Positions 1 to 7,612 of a stretch of DNA of 33,253 bases are shown here, in pieces. The stretch is from Verrucomicrobiota bacterium. Lineage in GTDB: Bacteria; Verrucomicrobiota; Lentisphaeria; JABSQK01; JAJFLO01. The stretch covers positions 1 to 33,253 of the forward strand of contig JAJFLP010000124.1 of NCBI GenBank assembly GCA_021772635.1, given 5' to 3'. Numbering within the stretch: position 1 is the first letter of the stretch; each line of letters opens with the position of its first letter. The position numbers and the translations under genes were made by a program. The notes under the pieces are model-generated. The model saw nothing but the letters and a program-made list of their open reading frames with translations, made no database searches and was not told the DNA's origin.

Positions 1-141
1 GCAATGATCGGCATAACCGGAAGGAGTTATCGATTGAAAGATCAAACGGAAAATAGCGACAGCGAAGGATAACTAAACACTCTCCGGGGTGGTACATTTT
101 GATTCGATAATCGCTGGTACATTTTCAAGTGATAATTGACA
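1..141. mobile_element. IS21-like element end (partial)
   Basis: Two copies of GGTACATTTT lie at 91-100 and 116-125, and the second runs into a terminal stretch ending AATTGACA at 134-141. Multiple short terminal repeats ending in ...AATTGACA are typical of IS21-family right ends. The beginning (around 10-30) contains a purine-rich leader-like segment with GGAAGGAG, similar to what precedes istA in such elements. No transposase coding sequence is present, so this is an end or a remnant. The family call is from memory of IS21 ends and is not verified. Confidence 0.42.
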
Positions 142-692
142 AAAGGCGTAGCCTTTATAAATTCCCCTAAATTTTCGAAAACCTAATGATTGCCAGTATA
201 ACATGATATTTGCACTCCCACTTCGTGTGCGATAAGCTTCCGTAATCCATTGGAGTCTCCTTTCCGTTGAGCTGCGAGCGGCTCACGGATTGGAGGTTCC
301 TCTAGAATCCCGGAAATGTCAAACTTTGTAAGTCACCCCGGCATAGCCGGGGGTTTACCGTATAAATTACCTGTAATGAAAATATCAAATCACGAGTATT
401 CGAGTGAATTAAGAGTTCGAGGTAGCTTCTTATTTCCATCCTCCCATGAGACAAATTACCAAGATTTAGATTCTTCGCTAGTTCGATGGTTCAATCAGCA
501 GGATATCCGATAGCAATTGACATTAGCTTGTTTATTCCCACAAAAAAGAAATAATTCCCTGGCGCGGAAAAAGTTTATTGCGGATTTTCGGTTGGTGGAT
601 TGGTTGGTTTTTGTTCGCTGAATTTCAGGATGTTCGTGATGTTTCACGAAAAGAGGAAAAACGGAAGAAGGGATTTGTAACGTATTAAAAAC
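142..692. other. Gene-poor stretch between IS end and tRNA-like region
   Basis: I see no convincing protein-coding gene here. An open frame at 316-513 lacks a ribosome binding site and runs through a perfect hairpin, so it is not called. The stretch is AT-rich apart from that hairpin, and looks like degraded intergenic or mobile-element DNA. Confidence 0.5.
336..352. repeat. Perfect 7-bp stem hairpin, IS200/IS605-end-like
   Basis: CCCCGGC (336-342), loop ATA, GCCGGGG (346-352), followed by GTTTACC. Hairpins of the form CCCCGGC-N3/4-GCCGGGG followed by GTTT occur near the ends of IS200/IS605-family elements. Here no TnpA or TnpB is present, so at most it is an end remnant. It could equally be a simple terminator-like hairpin. 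Confidence 0.3.
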
Positions 693-720
693 AAAGGGCT
701 TCCATTTCTGGAAGCCCTTT
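693..720 (-). terminator. Rho-independent terminator after tRNA-like 3' end
   Basis: A perfect 11-bp stem (AAAGGGCTTCC / GGAAGCCCTTT) with a 6-nt loop. On the minus strand it is followed by a T-rich run (TGTTTTTAAT) and lies 5 bases past the CCA of the tRNA-like 3' end at 726. This is the usual place for a tRNA terminator. Confidence 0.75.
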
Positions 721-725
721 GAAAA

Positions 726-766
726 TGGTAGCAGGGGCAGGATTTGAACCTACGATCCCGCATGCG
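726..766 (-). pseudogene. tRNA 3'-end remnant (T arm and acceptor 3' strand)
   Basis: On the minus strand a T arm (GTAGG-TTCAAAT-CCTGC) is followed by CCCTGCT, discriminator A and CCA at 728-726. Upstream there is a palindrome (ATCCCGC/GCGGGAT) instead of a normal anticodon arm and variable loop, and no D arm or 5' acceptor strand is found in the next 40 bases. It is therefore a tRNA tail, not a full tRNA. It closely resembles the tail at 1136-1192 and has its own terminator. The sequence between the two tails is occupied by the GIY-YIG gene. Confidence 0.55.
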
Positions 767-797
767 GGATTATGACGTAAGTCACGTAGTGACAACG

Positions 798-1091
798 TCA
801 CTCAAGTGAGCCTTGGCGGATATAATCAGCGGAATTCAATCCCGTCAATTCGTAGAATTTCTCGCCTCCCTTCTGACGCTTGAGTAGATTTTCGAACTTA
901 CGCGCTTCGCCTAATGAGGAAAAGTTTCGTTGGAAGACGACGTCCCACGGGCCTTTGCCCTTAGTCCATTTGGAGATTCCCGTGTTATGATCATTGAGTC
1001 GCTTGGCCACATCTTCGGTTGAACCGATATAGAAGCATGATCGCCGCATCGACCACAGTACGTATACGAAATATGACTTGTCAGTATCCAT
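798..1091 (-). CDS. GIY-YIG nuclease family protein, small URI type
   Basis: 97 aa, the usual length for single-domain GIY-YIG (UPF0213/URI-like) proteins. The core motif is intact: YVL at residues 10-12, FYIGS at 20-24, the KRL arginine at 31, and a Glu in EARKFENLL later on, the position of the metal-ligand glutamate. Such proteins are predicted single-strand-nicking endonucleases with little characterised function. The gene starts 15 bp downstream of the terminator of one tRNA 3' end and stops about 30 bp before another. Genes of this family are often found right next to tRNA genes in bacteria, and this arrangement suggests tRNA-tail-associated mobility. No clear Shine-Dalgarno sequence precedes the ATG. 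The family call is confident; the role is unknown. Confidence 0.85.
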   Translation of the reverse strand: MDTDKSYFVYVLWSMRRSCFYIGSTEDVAKRLNDHNTGISKWTKGKGPWDVVFQRNFSSLGEARKFENLLKRQKGGEKFYELTGLNSADYIRQGSLE

Positions 1092-1105
1092 TGTTAAAAC
1101 AAAAG

Positions 1106-1131
1106 CGGGACGATCATCACTGATCGTCCCG
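1106..1131 (-). terminator. Rho-independent terminator of the split tRNA-fMet
   Basis: A perfect 11-bp stem (CGGGACGATCA / TGATCGTCCCG) with a 4-nt loop. On the minus strand it is followed by CTTTTGTTTT and sits 4 bases beyond the tRNA CCA end. It separates the tRNA half from the GIY-YIG gene. Confidence 0.75.
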
Positions 1132-1135
1132 AAGT

Positions 1136-1192
1136 TGGTAGCGGGGGCTGGATTTGAACCAACGACCTTCAGGTTATGAGCCTGACAGTTAA
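1136..1192 (-). tRNA. 3' half of initiator tRNA-fMet(CAT): probable attachment site
   Basis: The minus strand reads the anticodon arm TCAGG-CTCATAA-CCTGA (anticodon CAT), AGGTC, the T arm GTTGG-TTCAAAT-CCAGC, acceptor CCCCGCT, A and CCA. This matches the initiator tRNA 3' half (compare E. coli fMet, which has CTCATAA in the loop and AAGGTC after the stem). The D arm and 5' acceptor strand are missing: identity breaks off just upstream of the anticodon stem, beyond which lies the recombinase gene. Tyrosine recombinases commonly use tRNA 3' halves as att cores. This copy is the displaced half left at the chromosomal side, so the intact gene should be rebuilt at the other end of the element. No second copy is visible in this window. 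Confidence 0.72.
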
Positions 1193-1245
1193 ATGCTTAT
1201 AATAAGAGTGTTATGTAATTTTGTATAAAAATGTTTGAGATTTAT

Positions 1246-1276
1246 TTGACAATCAACTCCGTTTCGTTCATATTAT
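1246..1276 (+). promoter_or_regulatory. Sigma70-like promoter for the recombinase gene
   Basis: A consensus TTGACA at 1246-1251 is followed after 17 bp by CATATT, or after 19 bp by TATTAT, about 36-40 bp before the recombinase start. It lies in the AT-rich leader just inside the attachment half-site. Confidence 0.5.
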
Positions 1277-1312
1277 TTCAAGGTCTTTCACGATATCAAA
1301 CGGGGTGCAATA

Positions 1313-2644
1313 ATGGCTTGTTTAGAATTCCGAAAAAACAGTAAATGGTGGTACGGACGATTCCAGAAAGACAAGAAGACATACGTTAAGAATCTGAACG
1401 TTGTAATTGATGGCCAACGTCCCAATTCAATTAATGACTTCGGTAGCCGCCGGTTTGAAACAAGTCGCGCAAAAGCCCAAGCGGAACTTGATAACCTAAT
1501 AAAATCGACCGAATCGAAAAAGAATGCCGAGGAGCTAGCTCAGACGATTCACGAAATACGGACGGGCGAGCGAGTTGAAACTGCGTTGCTGTCGGAACTT
1601 CCGCATAGATGGCGCGGAATCAAGCGCAAACGCCTGCCCAGTGAACGCTATGCCACTCAATGCGAATCGACGCTGACACGCTTTGTTGACTTCATTAATC
1701 GGAGATTTCCGAATACCGAAGAACTGTATCAAGTATCGCGTAAAATGGCCATTGCATTTCTGGATGCCGAGGAAACCCGTGGGATCACTGGCAAAACGTG
1801 GAATGACGTCCTAAAGCTCTTGCGATCTACTTTCCGCCACCTCAGAAAAGATGCAGGATTGATCTATAACGTTTTCGATGAGATTCCAACTACCGATATC
1901 GATACTATATATCGCCAGCCGTTTAGTCCAGAAGAATTGAAATGTATCGTAGAAGCGGCCTCTACTGATGATTTCATAAGACCGATTATCATTGCCGCTA
2001 TCTGTAGTGCGATGCGACGTGGGGATTGCTGTCTCCTAAGATGGAAAGACGTCGATTTAGAAAAACGATTTATAACGGTCAAAACCTCCAAAACAAAACA
2101 GACAGTCGATATTCCCATATTTCCTTTATTCTTCGATGAATTATCTCACTATAACGCAGGTGAATCTGAATACGTATTTGAGCAACAAGCGTTAATGTAT
2201 CAGTCTAATCCAGATGGCATTACGTGGCGTGTCCGCAAAGTGTTCGCAAAAGCAGGGTTCAGGGATAAAGACTCCAAAAAGAAAAATGACATCGCGTATC
2301 GCGGGGATATTCACGCTGACCGTGAAATCGGTTTACGTAAAGCGTCAATACGTGACTTTCATAGTTTTCGGGTTACGTGGGTAACCTTAGCTTTAACTGC
2401 CGGGGTACCCCTTGAGATTGTGAAGAAGGTGACCGGCCACAAAACGACTGACGTCGTACTGACGCACTATTTTCAACCCGGGCGAGAAGCCTTTCGCGTC
2501 ACGCTCCAGTCTGCGATGCCTAGCCTACTAACCGATGGTTCACTTTCCAAGGATCAGCGACTTCTGGAATTGTTAGAGAAGCAGAATAGTAAAAATTGGA
2601 AGAAGGTCAATCAAGAGCTTCGGGAAACACTAATTAACGGATAG
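1313..2644 (+). CDS. int: Tyrosine recombinase / integrase
   Basis: 443 aa. It would integrate and excise the element at the adjacent tRNA-fMet site. Visible catalytic residues: Arg in AMRRGD (about 235), HSFR giving His350 and Arg353, GHKT giving His376, and the nucleophile Tyr386 in THYF; lysines in the TSKTK segment (about 260) fit the beta-hairpin lysine. The N-terminal part (about 1-100) begins with a short arm-binding-like segment (KWWYGRF), and a core-binding domain spans about 100-190. The ATG is preceded by GGGGTG at a good distance and by a sigma70-like promoter. It lies next to the tRNA half-site, points away from it, and is followed after 4 bp by the next gene, suggesting co-transcription. 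Intact by all visible criteria. Confidence 0.93.
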   Translation: MACLEFRKNSKWWYGRFQKDKKTYVKNLNVVIDGQRPNSINDFGSRRFETSRAKAQAELDNLIKSTESKKNAEELAQTIHEIRTGERVETALLSELPHRWRGIKRKRLPSERYATQCESTLTRFVDFINRRFPNTEELYQVSRKMAIAFLDAEETRGITGKTWNDVLKLLRSTFRHLRKDAGLIYNVFDEIPTTDIDTIYRQPFSPEELKCIVEAASTDDFIRPIIIAAICSAMRRGDCCLLRWKDVDLEKRFITVKTSKTKQTVDIPIFPLFFDELSHYNAGESEYVFEQQALMYQSNPDGITWRVRKVFAKAGFRDKDSKKKNDIAYRGDIHADREIGLRKASIRDFHSFRVTWVTLALTAGVPLEIVKKVTGHKTTDVVLTHYFQPGREAFRVTLQSAMPSLLTDGSLSKDQRLLELLEKQNSKNWKKVNQELRETLING

Positions 2645-2648
2645 TGTT

Positions 2649-3896
2649 ATGTCAGTGCAAACGGTAAGACGTTATTTTGAGATTTGGTATGGGAAGTCTG
2701 GGAATCCGATTGAGGAAAGAATAGATGTATTGACTGACCTTGAGTCCAAATGGAACGGGTGGCCAGAGTATATTTCTGTGATACAGAAGCACTATAATTG
2801 CGGCATTCCTTTCCAGATAATCACTCTGATGCTTCTGGAAATGGATCCCGGGGTTCCTATTCAAATTAGGGCGGGTTCCAATGGACACCAAATCGCCGAC
2901 ATTATCAGACGTAAGGCTGCGCACGCTATTTTAAATTCCCATCCGGTTATTGGCGATCAGATCCCAGAGATAATTTCAGTCATTGTTTCTCGCTCTGTGC
3001 AACTCGCTGGAATATACCGATGGCTCCTCAAAGACAGGATAGATGAATTCCGCCTTCGTTCCGAACGTAGCCCGTTATCTCTTAACGCAGAAGACGTGCT
3101 ATCTCAAATTTCTGAAATTGAACGTTTGACCGACCTCAAATATGTGACGTTAATCGAGACTTTATATGCCATCCTAAGGAGGCACGGAGACGTTCGCAAC
3201 GCCGGCAACGTTTACGGCCACTCAATTAAATATTGGGTTCAAGGCGCCGATATGGAAATAGCCATTGAGGAGTTCAATGAACAATCCCTAGATTTTTCGA
3301 GTCGCGCTGATAAATATCGACGCGAATTAGAGGCCGATCAACGATTTAATGACGAGGTGCGTGGTCTAGTTCATGCTATTGGAATTGGCCGGTACTCATT
3401 AACTAGGGAAGACAGCGGAGAATTCGAGCTTTCAGAGACATCGCAATTGCTGTGGAACGGCAAGAGTAAGAAATTATCCGATCGTCAGATAGCCAGTCTG
3501 GATGACTTCTGCAAGCGTTGGTTTCTCGATCACTTTTATTGCGATAATAGGTCTGCTGACCAAATTCATTTTCAATGGAGGGTCGGAACAGTCCGGGTAA
3601 GAATAATCGAAGACGGGACATCTGTTTCTATTCCGGGATACTATAGATACCAACACTTGATTGATGATCAGAACAGTGATTTTTCACAACTTAAGTTAAC
3701 GCTGAATACAGCCTTCAATACGGAAAAAGCTCCGAGGTCGAGCAAAGCAAAAGGGAAAGGATACACTGCCGAGCTATATCGTGATTACAAAGGCCAAGGA
3801 TTGAGTCCTCAAGCCGCGTGGGACGGCATAAAGAACGAAAGTGGTCTAGCGACAAGCACCTTAAGAAGTAGGATCGGCCCTCGACCAAAGAAATGA
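2649..3896 (+). CDS. Unknown protein co-directional with the integrase
   Basis: 415 aa, not recognised. The start is 4 bp after the integrase stop, so the two are almost surely one transcript. No signal peptide or membrane segment is evident; it looks like a soluble cytoplasmic protein. It begins with a short helical segment (RRYFEIWYG), has a charged central helix-rich part with a possible coiled coil (about 215-245, around SRADKYRRELEADQ), then a mixed alpha/beta region, and ends in a basic tail (RSSKAKGKGYT and PRPKK) that could touch nucleic acid. The last 60 residues (YTAELYRDYKGQGLSPQAAW... TLRSRIG) look like a small helix-turn-helix. Possibly a recombination accessory or element regulator; this is inference only. 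Confidence 0.8.
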   Translation: MSVQTVRRYFEIWYGKSGNPIEERIDVLTDLESKWNGWPEYISVIQKHYNCGIPFQIITLMLLEMDPGVPIQIRAGSNGHQIADIIRRKAAHAILNSHPVIGDQIPEIISVIVSRSVQLAGIYRWLLKDRIDEFRLRSERSPLSLNAEDVLSQISEIERLTDLKYVTLIETLYAILRRHGDVRNAGNVYGHSIKYWVQGADMEIAIEEFNEQSLDFSSRADKYRRELEADQRFNDEVRGLVHAIGIGRYSLTREDSGEFELSETSQLLWNGKSKKLSDRQIASLDDFCKRWFLDHFYCDNRSADQIHFQWRVGTVRVRIIEDGTSVSIPGYYRYQHLIDDQNSDFSQLKLTLNTAFNTEKAPRSSKAKGKGYTAELYRDYKGQGLSPQAAWDGIKNESGLATSTLRSRIGPRPKK

Positions 3897-4032
3897 AGCC
3901 CGACGAGACGATGCCTCCAGGGATGTCTGATACGCTCGCATTCTAACGTTTATTCTGTACCCTGCCACCGTACTATCTCCCTACGCCTCAGTATCACTGA
4001 CCGCTAAACGCGACACAATCCTATATTCACTT

Positions 4033-4071
4033 ACCCGCCCGGTTACAAACTTGTAATCCGGCGGGTTTTTT
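4033..4071 (+). terminator. Rho-independent terminator after int and its partner
   Basis: ACCCGCCCGGTTACAA / TTGTAATCCGGCGGGT forms a long stem with a very small loop and one or two mismatches, followed by six T residues. It closes the int transcript, so the HTH gene and primase module need their own promoter. Confidence 0.85.
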
Positions 4072-4138
4072 AGTGCCTTTTCATGAAACATATTGCAACC
4101 ATAAGAGGGCAATAATCACAAATATGGAGGCAGATGAA

Positions 4139-4375
4139 ATGCAAGACACAAACATGGTCAAATCACTATTATTGACGATGCACTATCCACTCGATCGTGT
4201 GGAGGACGCCGTCAACGTTCTACACGGAAGTGAAAGCGGCGATTTGTTGTCGCCCAGTGAGCTGTGCCAGGTACTAAAGATAAGTCCAACCACGTTGTGG
4301 CGACTAAACTTGCCCTATATAAAGGTTGGACATCGTAAGCGTTATGTACTTAAAGAAGTGATGGAATCCCTGTAA
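4139..4375 (+). CDS. AlpA/excisionase-like HTH protein
   Basis: 78 aa with the start at 4139, chosen because GGAGG lies 8 bases before this ATG; an in-frame ATG at 4073 would start inside the terminator. The C-terminal half (SPSELCQVLKISPTTLWRL, then LPYIKVGHRKRYVLKEVM) is a MerR/AlpA-like winged HTH of the helix_turn_helix_17 type: helix, turn, recognition helix, then a short wing with the Lys-Val-Gly-His-Arg pattern usual in excisionases. Known roles are recombination directionality factor or activator of the island. It lies between the recombinase and primase modules, where AlpA sits in Gram-negative PICIs. The N-terminal 35 residues are not recognised. Confidence 0.75.
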   Translation: MQDTNMVKSLLLTMHYPLDRVEDAVNVLHGSESGDLLSPSELCQVLKISPTTLWRLNLPYIKVGHRKRYVLKEVMESL

Positions 4376-4480
4376 AAGGATTCTGCCAGCGTTAATCAAG
4401 GTTAGAAACCGCGACGCATTAAGGGGTAGATAATCAATAAACCGAAAACGATATGAACTACACAAAAAAGGAGAATCAAA

Positions 4481-4678
4481 ATGAACCCGGCTTTAAAACG
4501 AAAGGTGCCATATTGCGATTGCAGTCGCTCAGGCACCGGAGTAGAACTAACCATTCAAAATTCAATATACCCTAAAATTTCGACGTTTCCATTAGCAGCG
4601 AATAAAACGCTACTCGCCAAGCTAACCGCACTCCAGCGCCGTCTCCGAGAACGATCCGGATTGGAGGTGGCGCGATGA
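4481..4678 (+). CDS. Small unknown protein of the integrative element
   Basis: 65 aa. A strong AAGGAG ribosome binding site lies 8 bases before the ATG. The sequence has a CDCS cysteine pair near the N terminus, a beta-like middle (VELTIQNSIYP) and a basic C-terminal helix (ALQRRLRERSG). Its stop overlaps the start of the next small gene (ATGA), a sign of translational coupling. Not recognised; possibly a replication or regulatory accessory because it precedes the primase. Confidence 0.6.
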   Translation: MNPALKRKVPYCDCSRSGTGVELTIQNSIYPKISTFPLAANKTLLAKLTALQRRLRERSGLEVAR

Positions 4679-4854
4679 CGTCTCGAGACTTTAGCAGGCT
4701 ATCAATATGTGTTTACGAAGTATTTAAGATCGCTGATAGAACCGCCCCGAAGTTTTGGGACCGGAACCCAGAGATAACCGAGGAGATTCGAGAGCGCCGC
4801 GGATTACGTGCCAGTGAGTGGGACGATTGCGAAGAGGATTCCGACGATGAATGA
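4675..4854 (+). CDS. Small acidic-tailed protein between HTH and primase genes
   Basis: 59 aa. The ATG overlaps the stop of the preceding gene as ATGA, and its own stop overlaps the primase start region by 8 bases, so three genes are chained. The protein starts MTSRDFSRLSICVYEVF, has a charged middle (EITEEIRERRG) and ends in an acidic tail (WDDCEEDSDDE). Not recognised. The chained overlaps and GAAGAGGA within its 3' end, which serves as the primase ribosome binding site, support it being real. Confidence 0.55.
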   Translation: MTSRDFSRLSICVYEVFKIADRTAPKFWDRNPEITEEIRERRGLRASEWDDCEEDSDDE

Positions 4855-7612
4855 AGCAGCCGAACGTATCAAGAGCGCGTATTCGATCTCCCGGGTGCTT
4901 GAAGATCACGGGATCAAGGTTCACGGCAATAAGGCGCTATGCCCAGGGCATGATGACACCAATCCGTCGTTGTCGATTTTCGAGAACGACAGTGCGTGTA
5001 ATTGCCAGGTTTGTGACTTTGGCGGCGATGTTATCACGTTGATCAAGAAAGTTGAAAATAAGACCTGGGCTGAGATTGTTCGGGACTACGACCCAAATCC
5101 AGAACAAAATGGCAATGGTAGGCGAATCATGGCTTCTTGGGACTACCACGACATCGGCGGGAACCTTCTATATCAAAAGGTGCGTTATCCAGACGATTCG
5201 GACGGAAAAAAAAATATGGCGTGGCGCCAGCAGACAAAAGAGGGCGAATGGAGAAATAATCGCAAAGGTAAGCCGCTTGTTCCGTATCGCTTGCCAGAGC
5301 TAATCCGGTCTAACTATGTGTTTATCCCCGAGGGCGAAAAATGTGCTTTAAGCGTGACGGAACTCGGACTATGTGCGACCACTGCGCTCGATGGTGCGGG
5401 GAAATGGCCTGAAGAACTGACACCGTACTTCAATGGCAAGGCAATTATCATTCTGACCGACAACGACGAACCAGGATTTAATCACGGCAAACTCGTGGCA
5501 TGGAAACTGAGGGACGTTGCGAAGAACATTAAGAAAATCAATCTCATGCCAAACCTACCCAAAGGTGACGTCACCGACTGGATAGAGTCCGGAGGGACTG
5601 GGAAGCAACTGCTCGAACTAGCACAACGGACGCCCACTCTGAAGCTAAATGAAATCAAGAAACCCGATCCCCCGCAGTTGCTAAAACCAGCACCGAAAAC
5701 AGATAGGGGAAACGAAAATCGCCCGAATAAAGGCGAAGAGAAAAAACCGAGTGTCTTATTGCCGAAATATTATATCTCGATCAGTCAGACCAGTAATAGC
5801 CTCGGAAAACTTTACAAAGATAGTAACGAAATATTCCTTCGCGGTCGGATTGTCCATTTGCTGGACGAGGAAAGCAATTTGAAAGTTGTCAAGCCGGATC
5901 ATGCGCGCTCTGAGTTTGAAAAAGTAGCACAGCTTCGGCGACTAAAAATCTCGAAGACGGGAGGCTTTGAAGAATTCCCGGATAATTGTTCTAAGTCTGA
6001 CTCCGCAGCAATTCTATCGTGCCGTGAATTTACCACCCGCCTCCGAGAAATTAAGGCTATCACCAACTTTCCTGTCCTTGCCGAGAAAGCTGACGGCACG
6101 CTACACATAATTACCGGATACGACGCAGAATTAATGATACTCTCAAAAGGCGAATCGCTGCCGTATCTATCGCTCCCCGACGCTGTTAATCTAATAACGC
6201 AAATGCTGTCGGATTTTCGCTTCAAGGAACCCAGCGACATGTCTAGGGCCATTGCTGGCATAATAACTCCGGGAATGGTTCTCGGTAGGGTCTTGAAAGA
6301 GAGATCCCCCATGCACGTGTATGAGGCTAACGAAAGTCAGACCGGCAAGGGCTTTCTAGCGGAACTCGTGGCATCAATTTACAATGAACGATCAAGAACA
6401 GTGGTACAGAAAAAAGGCGGTGTCGGAAGCTCAGAAGAAACATTCGCCGAATTGCTCATACAGGGACACCCGTTTATTTGCTTCCAGAATGTCCGTGGTC
6501 GCTTCGATAGTCCCGCAATCGAATCGTTCTTAACAGATCCAAATTTTCCGGCACGGGGTCCGTTTCACTGTAACGTTTCTATTGATCCAGATAAATTTAT
6601 CCTGATGTTCACGAGCAATGGAGTCGAATTTCCTTCACCGGATATGCCTAATCGCTGCAACTTTATTCGACTGTTGAAGAACGACGAAACCTACCAGTTT
6701 AAGGAATTTTCGGAAGGGAGCATTCTAGATCATGTTCGCGCGAACCAACCACTTTACCTCGCTGCTGTATACGCAGTAATTAGGGAATGGAGTAGCCAGG
6801 GTAAACCTAAAACTGACGAATTTCGTCACGATCGAAAAAGATGGGCGCGACCGCTCGATTGGATTGTTCAGAAAATATTCGGGTGTGCTCCATTGATGGA
6901 TGGCCATGAAAATATTCAAAAGAGATCAGCGAATAAACACCTTTCTTGGCTTCGCGATGTTGCTATCGCAGCGGATAAAAACGAACGGTTGGACTTCGAG
7001 TTTCCGGCAAATGAGATCGCAAGCCTCTGCCATGAATCTGATATTGAAATTCCGGGGTTAAGAAAAGACGAGTGCTACGAATCCATTAGCGACGATAGAC
7101 GACAGAGAATTTGGCCGGCGATTGGTAAAAGGCTCAAATCTATTTTCGGAGATTCTGACGAAATCGTCATTGACAACTTAACCGTTCGCCGAGAGCAAAA
7201 AGAAGAAATTCGCCATGGGAAAATGCGCACCATAAAACTTCACATTTTTACGAAAAACAGCCCAAATGACGATTTTCCCCCGATCGTCCCCCGATCGTCC
7301 CCCGATAGGCATGTTCCCGATTTAGCCTCAAATCCCCCGATAGCCCCCGATGCCCCCGACGTTTCTATACATTTTATTGAGCCAACGCAAAAACACGAGG
7401 GTTTAAGAGGTGTAAATGGTGGCAATAGTGGTGTGCATATAGGAGGTAGTATAAATATATGTACCGAACCGTCGGGGGCATCGGGGGAATCAGGGGAAAT
7501 TAGCCTCTCCCCCGATAAAACGCTTCCGAAAATCGATCGGGGGGGAAGCCATGAAATGGGAAACGACGAGATTTATGATCCGGAGGAACTTGCTAGAGAG
7601 GTGACAGGTTGA
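4847..7612 (+). CDS. Primase-helicase (CHC2 zinc finger, TOPRIM, AAA+ ATPase)
   Basis: 921 aa from ATG 4847, preferred over an in-frame GTG at 4808 because GAAGAGGA lies about 8 bases upstream and overlap with the previous stop is typical of this operon. Domains: a CHC2-like zinc finger (C32, H35, C53, C56; CPGH and CQVC); a TOPRIM domain (PEGEK at 161-165, TDNDEPG at 204-210); a charged linker; an AAA+ domain with a degenerate Walker A (NESQTGKG, Lys501), a Walker B-like strand (FICFQN), sensor (FTSN) and NR arginine (about 602-603). It would prime and unwind the element's origin. The C-terminal tail (about 805-890) is low-complexity Pro/Asp/Ser-rich because the DNA there holds an iteron-like array. 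The acidic Walker B pair is replaced by Gln-Asn, so helicase activity is uncertain. Confidence 0.87.
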   Translation: MNEAAERIKSAYSISRVLEDHGIKVHGNKALCPGHDDTNPSLSIFENDSACNCQVCDFGGDVITLIKKVENKTWAEIVRDYDPNPEQNGNGRRIMASWDYHDIGGNLLYQKVRYPDDSDGKKNMAWRQQTKEGEWRNNRKGKPLVPYRLPELIRSNYVFIPEGEKCALSVTELGLCATTALDGAGKWPEELTPYFNGKAIIILTDNDEPGFNHGKLVAWKLRDVAKNIKKINLMPNLPKGDVTDWIESGGTGKQLLELAQRTPTLKLNEIKKPDPPQLLKPAPKTDRGNENRPNKGEEKKPSVLLPKYYISISQTSNSLGKLYKDSNEIFLRGRIVHLLDEESNLKVVKPDHARSEFEKVAQLRRLKISKTGGFEEFPDNCSKSDSAAILSCREFTTRLREIKAITNFPVLAEKADGTLHIITGYDAELMILSKGESLPYLSLPDAVNLITQMLSDFRFKEPSDMSRAIAGIITPGMVLGRVLKERSPMHVYEANESQTGKGFLAELVASIYNERSRTVVQKKGGVGSSEETFAELLIQGHPFICFQNVRGRFDSPAIESFLTDPNFPARGPFHCNVSIDPDKFILMFTSNGVEFPSPDMPNRCNFIRLLKNDETYQFKEFSEGSILDHVRANQPLYLAAVYAVIREWSSQGKPKTDEFRHDRKRWARPLDWIVQKIFGCAPLMDGHENIQKRSANKHLSWLRDVAIAADKNERLDFEFPANEIASLCHESDIEIPGLRKDECYESISDDRRQRIWPAIGKRLKSIFGDSDEIVIDNLTVRREQKEEIRHGKMRTIKLHIFTKNSPNDDFPPIVPRSSPDRHVPDLASNPPIAPDAPDVSIHFIEPTQKHEGLRGVNGGNSGVHIGGSINICTEPSGASGESGEISLSPDKTLPKIDRGGSHEMGNDEIYDPEELAREVTG
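7277..7543. repeat. CCCCCGAT iteron-like array, putative replication origin
   Basis: The octamer CCCCCGAT/C occurs at 7277, 7288, 7299, 7334, 7344 and 7353, again at 7509, and in inverted orientation (RTCGGGGG) at 7471, 7480 and 7536. The first three are spaced exactly 11 bp, about one helical turn. Between the direct and inverted clusters lies an AT-rich stretch (TATAAATATATG around 7450-7461) that could be an unwinding element. All of this sits inside the 3' end of the primase gene. Iterons beside a primase gene are the classical origin layout of PICI/SaPI elements. An alternative is a low-complexity coding tail with no DNA function. Confidence 0.55.

Noticed and set aside
316..513. 65-aa open frame on the plus strand
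   Set aside because: No ribosome binding site, no recognisable protein, and it runs through a perfect GC-rich hairpin; treated as non-coding.
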